From NCBI GenBank assembly GCA_021464245.1, contig JADCRB010000040.1:637840-701839 (forward strand): 64,000 nucleotides of DNA. Direction: 5' to 3'. Positions 40,083-51,191 of the stretch are shown piece by piece. Source of the DNA: Carallia brachiata. Lineage: Eukaryota > Streptophyta > Magnoliopsida > Malpighiales > Rhizophoraceae. Each line of letters opens with the position of its first letter. Position 1 is the stretch's first letter. The notes below the pieces were generated by a model. The model ran no database searches, was not told where the DNA came from, and was given only the letters and a program-made list of their open reading frames with translations. The position numbers and the translations under genes were made by a program.

Positions 40083-40584
40083 GGGATAAATATTTTTAAA
40101 GTCCTAAACCTTTAGATTTTTTTACGTTTGAGTCCTAAACCTTTTTAACATTTCATTTGAGTCCTAAATCTTTTAATTTTTTACTATATCAGTACTTTAA
40201 ATTACGAAAAGTAGTTAATCTATTACTAAGTGAGTTTAATTTAATAAAAATCATTTAAAAAAGCTTAAATACATGAGTTAAATATTTTTTTCATCAACAA
40301 AATATGCATATTAAATATTTTTTTAATCAACAAATATACGAATTAAATAAATAACATGTATATTTTTTTATAAAAAAGACATTTAATTCATATATTTAAC
40401 CTTTTTTAAATAATTTTTTGTAAAGTTAAAATTATTTTTTAATAGATTGATCATTTTTGTTAAACAGAGGGACTAATTTGGTAGAAAATCAAAAAGTTTA
40501 GGACTCAAATGAAATGTCAAAAAAGATTTAGGACTCAAACATAAAAAAACCTAAAGGTTTAGGACTAAAAAAATCCTTATCCCC
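40083..40584. mobile_element. Fold-back MITE, 500 bp, long inverted arms
   Basis: The left arm GGGATAAATATTTTTAAAGT then CCTAAACCTTTAG is mirrored by the right arm CTAAAGGTTTAGGACTAAAA then AAATCCTTATCCCC. The mirroring runs inward for about 200 bp each side, including repeated GAGTCCTAAA phrases. The target side is a TA repeat (40064-40082; TATATAT also follows), which hides the target duplication. Non-coding, Mutator-like in form. Confidence 0.75.
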
Positions 40585-41781
40585 ATGTATATATATTAAA
40601 GTTGCAGCGATTAGTCTTGAACCAATGCATTTTCTTGGTACCTATTCTCGATAAAAGGCTCATTAGCAAAAAAATCACAAGTGGCGTTGCATATACAAAT
40701 AAAGTTGTACTGATTCCTGTTCAGAAAAGGAAAAAAGGCCCATGGATCAAAAACCTGGGAATGTTTTAGTTTGTGGTTGAGTAACTATGAGGCCAAAAAC
40801 TACCTAACATTTAACTATAGTTTGTAATAAAGAAAAGTGCAGCAAAAAGGGTCTCCATTTGTCCAATTTTCCAAACATGAAACCATTGGACAATGGAAAT
40901 GTTGGACAAAGGTCACGTTGGACAAAGGTGCTAAAAAAATAAAAAAAAATAGAAAAACAAAAGAGAAAAAGTTGTTTAATGGATTCACACCTTTTTAAAT
41001 GAAATGATGAGTTATTAACCATAGAATTTGATTAATAGTAGTCTTACAATGATTTTACAAGGACACAGCATACACAAAGAAATATAAAGACAAACACCAT
41101 CTTGTTAAGGCATGTATGAAATAAGAATTTGATGTCCTTATAAGAAGTTAATCCTGAATCAAAAGGATTAACAGGAACTTGATGGACAATACATCAAGTA
41201 AGGAGGGATTCAAGTCCATAATTGTTAATCACTTATGATGAAATCTCGACTCAATACTTGATACAATATCAAGTTTTGAGTTCAATGAGTCAAAGCATAT
41301 CATCAGTATGATTGAAGTATTATAAATAATTTTCTTTATCTCAGGTGTTCATAGTGCTTAATACTCGCAGTAAATTAGGAGGTTGAACTTTTGAAACTCT
41401 TAACAGGCTTAAAGGGTGCTTTAAGGCGGGAGTCCTAGTCTACCGATATGAATGTGGAATGCTTAGTTCGTTTCAATAAATTTAAGAATTTAACTTTAAA
41501 ACATTCGTGAAAAGAATATGGATACAATGACTTTTAATATATCAATTATTAAAAAGAGAAGGATAATATTGTATAGTCAAACGTGTGAAATATTTCTACA
41601 ACATATTAATAAGAATAATTGATTCAAAACTTATCTACTATACTATTCAGATTTGTTGTAATGTATATTTTACTATATAACGTTTAATCTGTAAGATACC
41701 TTTATTTATGCATTTGACTTCTAAGATTGTTGAAAATCTGTTACATTTTCTTATTTTGAAAATAGCAGGTAATTGCTGGGA
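40585..41781. other. Interior of the LTR element, no gene
   Basis: AT-rich sequence with only short frames. I see no retroelement protein motif in it. Confidence 0.5.
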
Positions 41782-42209
41782 AATTTTCAAAATTTAAAGA
41801 GTCGTATTCCCTAATTAATTTAGTAATTATAGAAATACGTCTATTGATAAAGAGACACGTTAAAAGAGTCATGTCTATTAGACCTAAAAAACATATCTAT
41901 TGGCCAAACAACTACTAACTTAATCTTCCTATAAATATATGATTAGCCGTTCACATATATATAGAGAAGATAGAAAAATATATATACATTTTGAGAGTAA
42001 TTTTGGATAGTACATTAACTTCTCGATGACTTGATTTCAATATTGTAACTTATAATCAAGTGTGCTTCATTTTATACTGTAAGGGAGTTCGCATTAAACT
42101 TTTGTTACATTTAAGTGAGGGTGAATTTTTCTTTAAGGAAAGTATGATTGTTATATGATTTAAAGCAAATTCTTTCATATTTCAATCTACCATCTTTTCA
42201 GTTCTAACA
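41782..42209 (-). repeat. Right LTR of the 37.4-42.2 kb element
   Basis: Partner of 37409-37837. Ends CAGTTCTAACA, then the ATACT target duplication, then LINE sequence. Confidence 0.75.
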
Positions 42210-44969
42210 ATACTTACCTGGAATGAACTTGGAGAGTACAAAGATTGGTGTACCATGTTTATTTCTACATATGGCGCCCAAACCAATCCCTTCCGCGCCA
42301 AAAGCTACATCTGTGTTGATCTTCAAGAAACCCCCACCTGGTGCTTTCCAACGTGTAGTTGGTGGATCAAAACATGTTGAAGGAGTTGAAACAATACCCT
42401 TCTTACAATCATTGAGAAGGGACAAAGCCAATTCAACCACACTTTTTGGTGGTTTAAGAACTCTCACATGGAGACATTTATTTCTTACATTATATAAAGA
42501 CCAAGCTACCATGCAAACTATCTCCATCATTGCTTTCTTCCCACGTTCAACCAAGCTCCAAAACCAATCTGCAAAATTTTGGTACTCAAGCATTCAGACA
42601 CGGACACCCAATGGGCTTAAAACCAAACCCTTGAAGCATGCTCACAAAATAACAAAACATGAGATATTGTTTCGAAGCTAACACCACAAAAAATGCATTC
42701 TAGACTGACCTCTAGGCCCCTCAACACCAAAGAAGCATTCACTGGTAGCACAGTTTTGAGTGCCCTCTATACAAAGTGTTTTAACTTTGTTAAGAATTTT
42801 AAGAGCCCAAATCTTCTTCCGTGGCTTCACCACATCTAGAGAGGAGGTTCCCCCCCCCACTGCTACCTTCATGAGCTTTGGCCAATGCATATGTAGATTT
42901 AACTATGTATCTTCCATCATGGTTATGGTGCCAAATCAATCTGTTAAAAAGGGCCTGAAAACTAAGCAGCATTGCCAAATTTGCGACACTTTCAAGGGCA
43001 TAAAGATTTGTTTCACCAACCCAGCCTTCCATCTTTTTGTGCCAACATTTATTAACGAAGAAACATGGTCAAACGTTACTAGTTGCCTTGGAAAGAGCAC
43101 CCAAAAACTGTTCTGATCTGGTAGCCAAAGGTCATCCCATATCCAATTGGATTCCCCATTCCCCAATTACCATCGAATGCCTCGATTTATCAACTGCTTT
43201 GCAGCTATAATGCTTCTCTATATACAGCTTGGATTTGTCCCCAATTCTGCTTCCAAAAAACGATTTTCCTTTATACTAGTGTGCTTGCAAAGTTTTGGCC
43301 AAGAGTGAATCTTTTAGCGTTACAGGCCTCCAAGTCTGCTTTCCCAACATAGCTAAATTAAACTCCCGAAAATCTCTAAAGCCCAATCCTCGAACCAACT
43401 TCGATGTAGTCATTTTGTCCCAAGACAACCAATGAATCTTTCGAGTAGATTCAGTACTCCTCTATTGACTAGCAAAGCCATATCATAACAAATGGTCCTC
43501 GGGAGTAAGAAGTAACTCATCAAATAAGTTGTGATGGCCTGTAGAACTGATATAATGAGAACTTCTTGCCCTGCCAGAGAGAGTTTTTTTTCTTCCCAAC
43601 CTACAACCCTCTTCCTCGCCCTATCCAAAACTTGGCTAAAAGCTAGCTTGTTAGAATAGCTAATACTCATCGGGAGCCCCAAATATTCTGTTGGAAGCTA
43701 ACAGCCTCAACACCCAAGTAGCCATGTATAGCATTTTTTACCTTATTACTCATAGTGTGACTAAAAGAGAGCTCTATTTTTCCAAGGTTCACTTTCTAGC
43801 CCGAGGCTTTCTCATACTAACATAGAATATTTTTCACATTGGTTACATCCGCCACTAAAGCAGAAAAAAAAATTAAACTATCATCTACAAAAAAATAGGT
43901 GAGCAATCTTCGGAGCCCTTGGCAAATTTTAATCCCATGTACATCACCTCTTCTAACTGCATTTGAGAACAAAGCAGAGAGCCCTTCAAAAAAAAAGAAG
44001 AAATAAATATGGAGAAATAGGCTCACTTTGTCTGAGGCCTCATGTTGGCTGAAAGATTTCTCGTGGTATAGAATTGACCACCAAAGAATTCGTGACAGTG
44101 GAGACACATTGCATAATAAGTTGCACCCACCTGCTATCAGAACCCATTCTCAACATAATCTGTTCCAAAAAATTTCACTCTACCCTGTTATAGATTTTAC
44201 TCATGTCCAACTTCAGAGCCATATATTCTCCCGAGCTTGAGTATTTATAATTCATGCTATGAAAATTTTCATAGGCAAGTAATGCATTATCTATAACAAG
44301 TCACCTCATAACAAAAATAGACAGGCAGTTTGAAATAATATGAGCCAAAAACTCTTTCAACCGATTCACCAGAGCCTTCGAAACAATTTTATAAATAACG
44401 TTGCACAGACTAATCGGTTGAAAATCAAAACACTGGCTTGGAGAGTTTACCTTTGCAACTAGACATATATGTGTATGATTAATTGAAGCTAGGTCTCCCT
44501 GATTATTGAGTTTATCTTGAGCTTTTGCAACCACCTCATCACCCACTATATGTAAATAATTTTGATAAAAGAAAGCAGGCAATCCATCAAGACCTGGTGC
44601 TTGGTTAGGATGCATCTAATTTAGAGCCTGAAAAATTTCATCGCGTGGGAAAGGTCGTACCAGCACTGCATTCATTCGATTAGTTACTCTTGGTTGAATT
44701 ACTTCAAGCACGGGCACCATATCAAGTGTTTCTTGGGATTGATATAGACTAGAAAAATGTTCAGTCAAAGTCGCACCAATTTCACCATCCAATTTGAACA
44801 TTCGGCCATTGTCATTAACAACTTGTCTAATAAAGTTCCGTCTCCTTCTGCTAGTAGCTTTAGCATGAAAAAAAAGTTGTATTTTTGTTTCCTTCTCGAA
44901 GCCACGAGACCCGAGAACGTTGAGCCTACATGACCTCCTCTTTTTTCATCAATGCATCAGCATCCATCT
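42210..44969 (-). mobile_element. LINE fragment 3: RT, zinc region, first half of RNase H
   Basis: Minus-strand ORF2 of a plant L1-type LINE, decayed. In order: a linker helix region (MKKEE.., FFHAKATSRRRRN near 44870), FKLDGEIGATLTEHFSSLYQ (44700-44800), RT with HPNQAPGLDGLPAFFYQNY and NSPSQCFDFQPISLCNVIYK and LVNRLKE (44350-44615), the catalytic box FVDDSLIFFSA (near 43880), a region with GLPMSISYSNKLAFSQVLDR (43620-43680), the zinc-knuckle zf-RVT region (42680-43170), and RNase H start FLKINTDVAFGAEG (about 42290). Several stops and frame shifts interrupt it. Confidence 0.9.
44965..44969. repeat. Target duplication CATCT (left) of element TRIM-1
   Basis: CATCT is repeated at 47494-47498. 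Removing the element plus one CATCT rejoins the LINE frame (QLQM|DADALMKKEE on the minus strand). Confidence 0.9.
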
Positions 44970-45488
44970 TGAAGCATGTTGCTGCCATTTTGCATTCCAA
45001 GCACTGCAGGTAGCTGTTTTTGTTGCTGTCAGTTATGACAGTTGAAGAATCTGCTGTGCAGATCATTTTTTAGAGTGTAAAACTACTTTAATTTGAATGT
45101 ATTTGTCTTTGGAGCCTTGTTGATTCAGTCATTGACTGATATGTTGTCATATTTGCAGCTAATGATTATTCTAGAAGTTAAGTTCAAATTCTGAATTTGA
45201 ATTTTGTAAAAAGGCTCCAACTACAACAGCTATGTGTACTGCTCTTGTAAATCACCTCTATATATAGGAGGTTTATGATCAATGGAAGTTGAGAGAGAAA
45301 GAGGTTAGATTGTACCTCAAATGTGTGCCTCTCCCTTGCTGGAATTTCTCTCCAGCAAGCTCTTTTGTTTCTGCTGCAAACACCAAACCAGAGACTTTGT
45401 CTCTGCTGCAATTTCCAGCAAGCATTGAAGCCATGTTCTGCAACTTTCAGCTTGATTTCCCACCTCCAAACTTCCCTAAAAACCAACA
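44970..45488 (+). repeat. 5' LTR of TRIM-1
   Basis: TGAAGCATG...CCAACA. A TATA-like CTCTATATATAGG lies near 45256-45268, where transcription would start before the conserved right half. Confidence 0.9.
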
Positions 45489-45490
45489 AG

Positions 45491-45502
45491 TGGTATCAAA
45501 GC
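45491..45502 (+). other. Primer-binding site of TRIM-1
   Basis: TGGTATCAAAGC, one base different from the initiator-Met tRNA site seen in TRIM-2 and the young Copia. Confidence 0.8.
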
Positions 45503-45977
45503 AGGAAGATCCTCTTGAGACCTGCCATGAATGAGAGAAAGAGAGAGTTGTTACTTGAAAAGGAGTGGAAAAACCAGAGAGTTGTCCCACTCAAACCAAA
45601 AACAAATCACATGGCTTTTAAGCCATTTCTCTAGCATGAAACCTCTCTTTTCTCCTTTTTTTCTTGCTTGTTGTTGTTCCTTTCTCTTATTGCAGCAAAA
45701 GTCAAAACCTGAAACTCCAAGTTTTCAAGTCTAAAACAACAAAATCCTTTCCTGCAACTTCTAAGTTCAGCCTTGTCCTGTTAGTTGCAGTTTGTGTAGA
45801 GGCATCATATGCCTCATCTTTCAAAAGTTTGAGGAAAGCCTTTGTTTTCCAGCAAGTTGCATCCTTTGTGGAGCATATGAAGACCCTCTATTGTGAGTTC
45901 AAGGAGGAAAAAAAAGAATGAACTCAGCTTTAAGACCTCCATGGCTTCAGGAGGAGAAATAATGAAGCACAAAAACC

Positions 45978-46196
45978 TTTGAAGACTGGTTGCTTAACCA
46001 GCAAACTTGAAAGCTTCAAGTGAGCTAAAAACATTTGAAGGCTGGCTTCAAAAACCAGCAAGTTGAAGGCTCTAGAGGAGCCAAATACAAATGAAGACTG
46101 GTTTCCATAAACCAAAAAAATTTGAAGACTCCATGTCAACCAATCATCCTTGAAGACTGGTTCCAAACCAAAAAGTTTGAAGCATGCAAAATTACA
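45978..46196 (+). repeat. Tandem hairpin repeats in TRIM-1 interior
   Basis: Four units of about 55-62 bp. Each has the phrase TTGAAGACTGGTT...AACCAG (stem CTGGTT/AACCAG, loop of 3-6 nt), and units 1-2 add a second small stem such as GGCTC...GAGCC. Stems at 45986-46001 (CTGGTTGCTTAACCAG) and about 46042-46058 are clear; later ones have decayed (AACCAA). They lie just before the polypurine tract. Confidence 0.65.
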
Positions 46197-46213
46197 GCAC
46201 CAAGGAGGAGTGT

Positions 46214-47493
46214 TGAAGCATGTTGCTGCCATTTTGCATTCCAAGCACTGCAGGTGGCTGTTTTTGTTGCTGTCAGTTATGACAGTTGAAGAATCTGCTG
46301 TGCAGATCATTTTTTAGAGTGTAAAACTACTTTAATTTGAATGTATTTGTCTTTGGAGCCTTGTTGATTCAGTCATTGACTGATATGTTGTCATTGTTGG
46401 AAGAATAAAGGATGCTTTAAAAGGCTTGAATCCCACATGGGAAAGAGAAGCCAAGTAGTGCTTAATAAAATAGTATATAAGGAGATTTGAAACCCACATG
46501 GAAAAGAAATGTTACGTACCACTGGTTTATAAACTAATATGTGTCTTACACTTTCACAAAATAAAAGACCCATAAGAGGTCTTGCGCAACCCAGTCTTGG
46601 GCCCGATAGGAGCGGGCCCACCGGACCTTACGCAGTGGACAGGCCTTGGCCGGTCCACCCCTGAACCCAATATTTTTGAGACTATTCAGACTCGTCGGTC
46701 AAACTAGCCATTTTTTGCTGTTGGAAAACTAGCCGTTGCAGCAGTTACAACCATTTAACCACCATTATTCTGTCCATTATTCACCTTTATGACCATTATT
46801 CACTTTTATGAACCTTAAAGGCTGAACCAGTAATCAGCAACTCATCCTTCTCAGAAAGAAACATGTTTTCATATACTCTTCTTCCTGCACAATCATCTTT
46901 GCTGCATTCTGCTGGGTTAATCAGATTAGAGTTGTTTCTGTCACCTCACTATTTGTAGTGCACATTAGTGGGAGGATCTGTTGTATCCTGGGAGGGTAGC
47001 CGCTGCGACCTGCTGCACTGTTTCGAACTGAGAACGGGGGCGGAAACTATCCTTAAGGACAGTGCCTTGCACGCCTCAGATATTATTTTCATATCCTTTA
47101 TTATTTTATTTGCATCCATTTTCTGTTAATTTTACTTATAAATCCTAACAGTCATATTTGCAGCTAATGATTATTCTAGAAGTTAAGTTCAAATTCTGAA
47201 TTTGAATTTTGTAAAAAGGCTCCAACTACAACAGCTATGTGTACTGCTCTTGTAAATCACCTCTATATATAGGAGGTTTATGATCAATGGAAGTTGAGAG
47301 AGAAAGAGGTCAGATTGTACCTCAAATGTGTGCCTCTCCCTTGCTGGAATTTCTCTCCAGCAAGCTCTTTTGTTTCTGCTGCAAACACCAAACCAGAGAC
47401 TTTGTCTCTGCTGCAATTTCCAGCAAGCATTGAAGCCATGTTCTGCAACTTTCAGCTTGATTTCCCACCTCCAAACTTCCCTAAAAACCAACA
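46214..47493 (+). repeat. 3' LTR of TRIM-1 (interrupted)
   Basis: 46214-46394 and 47156-47493 are the two halves, split by the solo LTR. The right end CCAACA is followed by the CATCT duplication. Confidence 0.9.
46395..47150 (+). mobile_element. Solo LTR, 756 bp, inside the TRIM-1 3' LTR
   Basis: Starts TGTTGGAAGAATAAAGG and ends AAATCCTAACA (TG..CA). GTCAT flanks both sides (46390-46394 and 47151-47155). There is no internal region, so the rest of the element was lost by LTR-LTR recombination or never arrived. It contains a TATATAAGG-like block near 46471-46480. Confidence 0.9.
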
Positions 47494-48400
47494 CATCTGC
47501 AACTGTTTTAACGCAGCCATATTATCAGCTGTTGTGAGAAGTTGCTCAAATTCGGCTTGTTCCTTTCTGATACGGAGAATTGCATTGTTAATATTTCCAG
47601 AAGAGAGCCTTTCTTATGCAACCAACACCTTCTTGCACCCACCCGTGAATTTAATCTGTAGCATTAAAACTGCACCTGGCCGATTCCCAAGCAACACGAA
47701 TTGTTTGTTCACAACCTGATTCCATTGCCCACATCTTTTCAAAACGGAAAATTTTTTTCCTTGGTCCTGGCCTGCCCACCGTGGCCATGCCAAAGAGCAA
47801 AAGAGGATTATGATCATATCCAAAACACGATAGACGTTGGACCCTCATGCATGAAAATAAATCTAAGAAACTCTTGTTAGCAAAGACGCTGTCCAATCTT
47901 CTAGAATATTTTCCTCAATAGCTCTCCCATTCGTCCAAGTGAAAGCCCTCCCAGTGAAGCCCATATCATAAAGACAACAATCCCCAATAACATTCTGGAA
48001 CTACGCCATAAAATGATTAGGTCTAAGTCTTCCTCCAGCCTTTTCATATGAGAACATTATTTCATTGAAGTCCCCGCAACAAAGCCACGGCCTGCATAGA
48101 GACTGATGGAGTTGTCGGATGAGCTCCCAGGCATAATGTTTGTCCTCGTCATTTGGCCACCCATAGAAACCAGTAAAACGCCATTCAAATGTTTGTACAG
48201 TGTCAGTCATACAAACATCAATATGATTTAACGACAAAAATTGAAGGCTTACAGATATATTATCTTTCCACATCAATGCCAATCCCCCCCTCCTTTGACA
48301 CCCTAAACCTTCACAGCTTACATAAAATCCACCATGGAACTACAACTTTTGCTTGATAGTCTTCATCTCTGATTACTTACTTGGTCTCCATCAAGAAAAC
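47494..48400 (-). mobile_element. LINE fragment 2: endonuclease and linker
   Basis: On the minus strand GGLALMWKDNISVSL, WRFTGFYGWPNDEDKHYAWE, LHQSLCRPWLCCGDFNEIM and SYEKAGGRLRP (48010-48290) are the apurinic endonuclease core of a plant L1 LINE. RAFTWTNGR (about 47925) follows after a frame break, then KKFSVLKRCGQW and KQFVLLGNR (47670-47760), and the coiled linker region near 47500-47580. Stops and frame shifts are present. Confidence 0.88.
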
Positions 48401-48885
48401 TGTTGAACTTGGTGGTGCTGCCATTTTGCTGCAATTGTTAAATTTCAGTTTTATGTTCTTGTTTCCCTCCAGAAGTCATCTTTTCTGTTATGGCAGTTAA
48501 GTAATCTTGCTGGAGGAGTTCTGCAGCCATGTGATTGGCCTCTTTGTAAAAGCTGTCATGTCCCAACAGCTAGTTTAATTTGAATTTCAATTTGAATTTA
48601 GAAAAGGCTGCAATTATAACAGCTCTTTGTTTGAATCTAATGTACAAACATCTCTATATAATGAGATGAATTAATCAATGAAAGTTGAGAGAGAGAAAGA
48701 GGTCAGATTGTACCTCAAATGTGTGCCTCTCCCTTGCTGGAATTTCTCTCTAGCAAGTCCTTTTTCTCTACTGCAAACACTGAACCAGAGACTTTGTCTC
48801 TGCTGCAATTTTCAGCAAGCATTAAAGCCATGTTCTGCAACTTTCAGCTTGATTTCCCACCTCCAAGCTCCCCTAAAAACCATCA
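48401..48885 (+). repeat. 5' LTR of TRIM-2
   Basis: TGTTGAACTTGG...CCATCA. TATA-like CTCTATATAATGAG lies near 48652-48665. Confidence 0.9.
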
Positions 48886-48887
48886 AG

Positions 48888-48899
48888 TGGTATCAGAGC
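48888..48899 (+). other. Primer-binding site of TRIM-2
   Basis: TGGTATCAGAGC, identical to that of the young Copia. Confidence 0.88.
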
Positions 48900-49372
48900 A
48901 GGAAGATCCTCTTGAGACCTGCCATGAATGAGAGAAAGAGAGGAAGTTATCACTTGAAAAAAAGTGGAAAAACCTGAGAGTCATCCCACTCAAACCAAAA
49001 GCAAACAACATGGCTTCTAAGCCATTTTTCTGGCATTTGAAATCTCTCCTCTCATTTTTTCTTACTTGCTATTGTTCCTTTCTCTAATTGCAGCAAAAAT
49101 CAAAGCCTAAAACTCCAAGTTTTCAGGTCTAAAACAACAAAATCCTTTCGTGCAACTTCCAATTTCAGCATTGTCCTGTTAGTTGCAGTTTGTGTAGAGG
49201 CATCATAGGCCTCATCTTTCAAAAGTTTGAAGAAAGACTTTGTTTTCCAGCAAGTTGCATCATTTGTGGAGCATATGAAGACCCTCCATTGTGAGTTCAA
49301 GGAGGAGAAAAAGAATGAACTCAGCTTTAAGACCTCCATGGCTTCAGGAGGAGAAATAATGAAGCACAAAAA

Positions 49373-49632
49373 CCTTTGAAGACTGGTTTCTCAACCAGCA
49401 AACTTGAAAGCTCCATGTGAGCTAAAAACATTTGAAAGCTGGTTTCAAAAACCAGCAAGTTGAAGGCTCTAGATGAGCCAAATACATTTGAAGACTGGTT
49501 TCCAAAAACCAGAAAAGTTAAAGACTCCAAGTCAATCAAACATCTTTGAAGACTGATCGTAAATCAGAAAATTTGAAGGCAGAAAATCAGTCAAACATCC
49601 TTGAAGACTGGTTTCAAACCAGAAAATTTGAG
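49373..49632 (+). repeat. Tandem hairpin repeats in TRIM-2 interior
   Basis: Five units with stems CTGGTTTCTCAACCAG, CTGGTTTCAAAAACCAG, CTGGTTTCCAAAAACCAG, CTGATCGTAAATCAG (49553-49567) and CTGGTTTCAAACCAG. In the fourth unit both sides of the stem changed together (GG to GA, CC to TC). Units 1-2 also have a second stem (GCTCCATGTGAGC; GGCTCTAGATGAGCC). Confidence 0.7.
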
Positions 49633-49661
49633 ACATGCAAAATAGCAGCCCCAAGGAGGAG

Positions 49662-50146
49662 TGTTGAACTTGGTGGTGCTGCCATTTTGCTGCAATTGTT
49701 AAATTTCAGTTTTATGTTCTTGTTTCCCTCCAGAAGTCATCTTTTCTGTTATGGCAGTTAAGTAATCTTGCTGGAGGAGTTCTGCAGCCATGTGATTGGC
49801 CTCTTTGTAAAAGCTGTCATGTCCCAACAGCTAGTTTAATTTGAATTTCAATTTGAATTTAGAAAAGGCTGCAATTATAACAGCTCTTTGTTTGAATCTA
49901 ATGTACAAACATCTCTATATAATGAGATGAGTTAATCAATGAAAGTTGAGAGAGCGAAAGAGGTCAGATTGTACCTCAAATGTGTGCCTCTCCCTTGCTG
50001 GAATTTCTCTCTAGCAAGTCCTTTTTCTCTACTGCAAACACTAAACCAGAGACTTTGTCTCTGCTGCAATTTTCAGCAAGCATTAAAGCCATGTTCTGCA
50101 ACTTTCAGCTTGATTTCCCACCTCCAAGCTCCCCTAAAAACCATCA
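49662..50146 (+). repeat. 3' LTR of TRIM-2
   Basis: 485 bp, same length as the 5' LTR, followed by AAAAC. Confidence 0.9.
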
Positions 50147-50290
50147 AAAACCAAGGTGGGAACTTGTAACTTTAAAAGCTTTTTGAGTCTAGTCATTGCA
50201 CATGGGTTCTCAAGCTCACAGCAGTTTCAATTTAAGCAATTCATGCTGACCGGCAAGGCTGCAATCAAGCCTCTAGCGACGAATTTTTAA
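50147..50290 (-). mobile_element. LINE fragment 1: start of ORF2
   Basis: Minus strand from an ATG at about 50244: NCLNWNC then CELENPCAMTRL then LLKLQVPTL, the typical opening of plant LINE ORF2 before FLMETK. One stop lies in the opening. The 5' border and any ORF1 further right were not found; the element may be 5' truncated. Confidence 0.7.
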
Positions 50291-51191
50291 TAGTGTCAGA
50301 ACTTTGAGAAAGAGTGATCCTGATATTCTCAAAACATAAAACTTTTTTTTTTTTCTTGTTTAGTTCTGATAACTTCCATCCGAACAAAACAATGAATCCA
50401 ATATTCTGGGAGTGCCAAGTGGACGGACATCTATGGAAAATTATCATTAGTTTATTACAAAATCCAATCAAAATCCCACGTGTGAAGCCAATTAGATTCC
50501 TAAAAGTACAACGCCAATCTTCAATTTTCCGGTGTTTTTGGTTTATTATTGGTTTAACTTTAAAAGAACAGTTGCTTATTTTTGCTTCTAATCAATAACC
50601 GCAAATGATACAGAGAGATAAACGTGCAGTTTCACATTCTGCCTTGAATTACATATGGCAAATTAAAGAGCTGGTCACTGAAATTGGACAAGAATACAAG
50701 GAGATCCAAGAGGAGAAACTATATGGTTACAAGACAACTAAACGCAAGTAATATTGCAAAAATAACAATAATAATAAATAAATAAATATATAAAATATCA
50801 CTAGGATGTTAAATTGTGTAAGTTACCACATGGACGCCTTTATATACGTGGCTTTACTTTGATGATAGAAACAACAATTAATCATCCCACATCAATATAA
50901 GGCTAAATTTTTTACTTACCAAAAAACAAATAAACATATATAACGCTAAATTTTTTACCAAAAAATCCCATGCCTATCAGCAATGAGGAAATTTCCCAAG
51001 ACTTGTGCCAAACTCAGAAACCAGAGGACGATCCCATGGTCAGATAAGAATTAAGATAGACGCCACCATGAAAATTCCTCTGGACAACACAAGCCAAAGA
51101 ACATGTCATTTGATGATGCTGAACAAGTACGAGATTCATTCATGCAAGCTGGACAAGTGCATAATCAATGTCAATCGCACGACTATCCAAA
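50291..51191. other. Intergenic DNA / 3' flank of the ataxin-10 gene
   Basis: AT-rich with an AATAAATA run near 50770-50790. Only short frames occur. Contains the 3' untranslated part of the minus-strand ataxin-10 gene. Confidence 0.45.

Larger units (their letters stand above)
37409..42209 (-). mobile_element. Non-autonomous LTR element inserted in the LINE
   Basis: Two direct repeats of 428-429 bp (37409-37837 and 41782-42209) bound 3.9 kb of sequence. ATACT flanks both ends (37404-37408 and 42210-42214), and outside it the LINE RNase H continues on both sides. On the minus strand the LTR starts TGTTAGAACTG. Its other end is not the expected CA (it reads AAAATT), so that end may have decayed. 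I see no gag or pol motifs inside and no convincing primer-binding site. The interior carries a SINE, a GC-rich frame and a fold-back MITE. The LTRs differ at many positions, so this is older than the other insertions. Confidence 0.75.
44970..47493 (+). mobile_element. Non-autonomous LTR element TRIM-1 (carries a solo LTR)
   Basis: A small LTR element: 5' LTR 44970-45488 (519 bp), primer-binding site TGGTATCAAAGC at 45491-45502, 725 bp of non-coding interior, polypurine tract CCAAGGAGGAG, and 3' LTR from 46214 to 47493. The 3' LTR is interrupted by a solo LTR of another element (46395-47150); without it and its 5-bp duplication the 3' LTR is also exactly 519 bp. LTR differences are very few (for example one A/G and one T/C), so insertion is recent. 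No gag or pol. Target duplication CATCT. The PBS and polypurine tract match those of the young Copia at 18.9-24.1 kb, so a Copia of this kind could supply proteins (inference). Confidence 0.92.
48401..50146 (+). mobile_element. Non-autonomous LTR element TRIM-2
   Basis: LTRs of 485 bp at 48401-48885 and 49662-50146, PBS TGGTATCAGAGC at 48888-48899, non-coding interior of 776 bp, polypurine tract CCAAGGAGGAG before the 3' LTR, and target duplication AAAAC (48396-48400 and 50147-50151). Removing it rejoins the LINE endonuclease start (VPTLVFLMETK on the minus strand). The LTRs differ at about three positions. It is a sister of TRIM-1: the interior and the right half of the LTR are near-identical, but the left half of the LTR is largely different. 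Confidence 0.93.

Noticed and set aside
45184..45489. 101-codon frames in the TRIM LTRs (both strands)
   Set aside because: They recur only because the LTRs are repeated, end at LTR borders, and resemble no protein.
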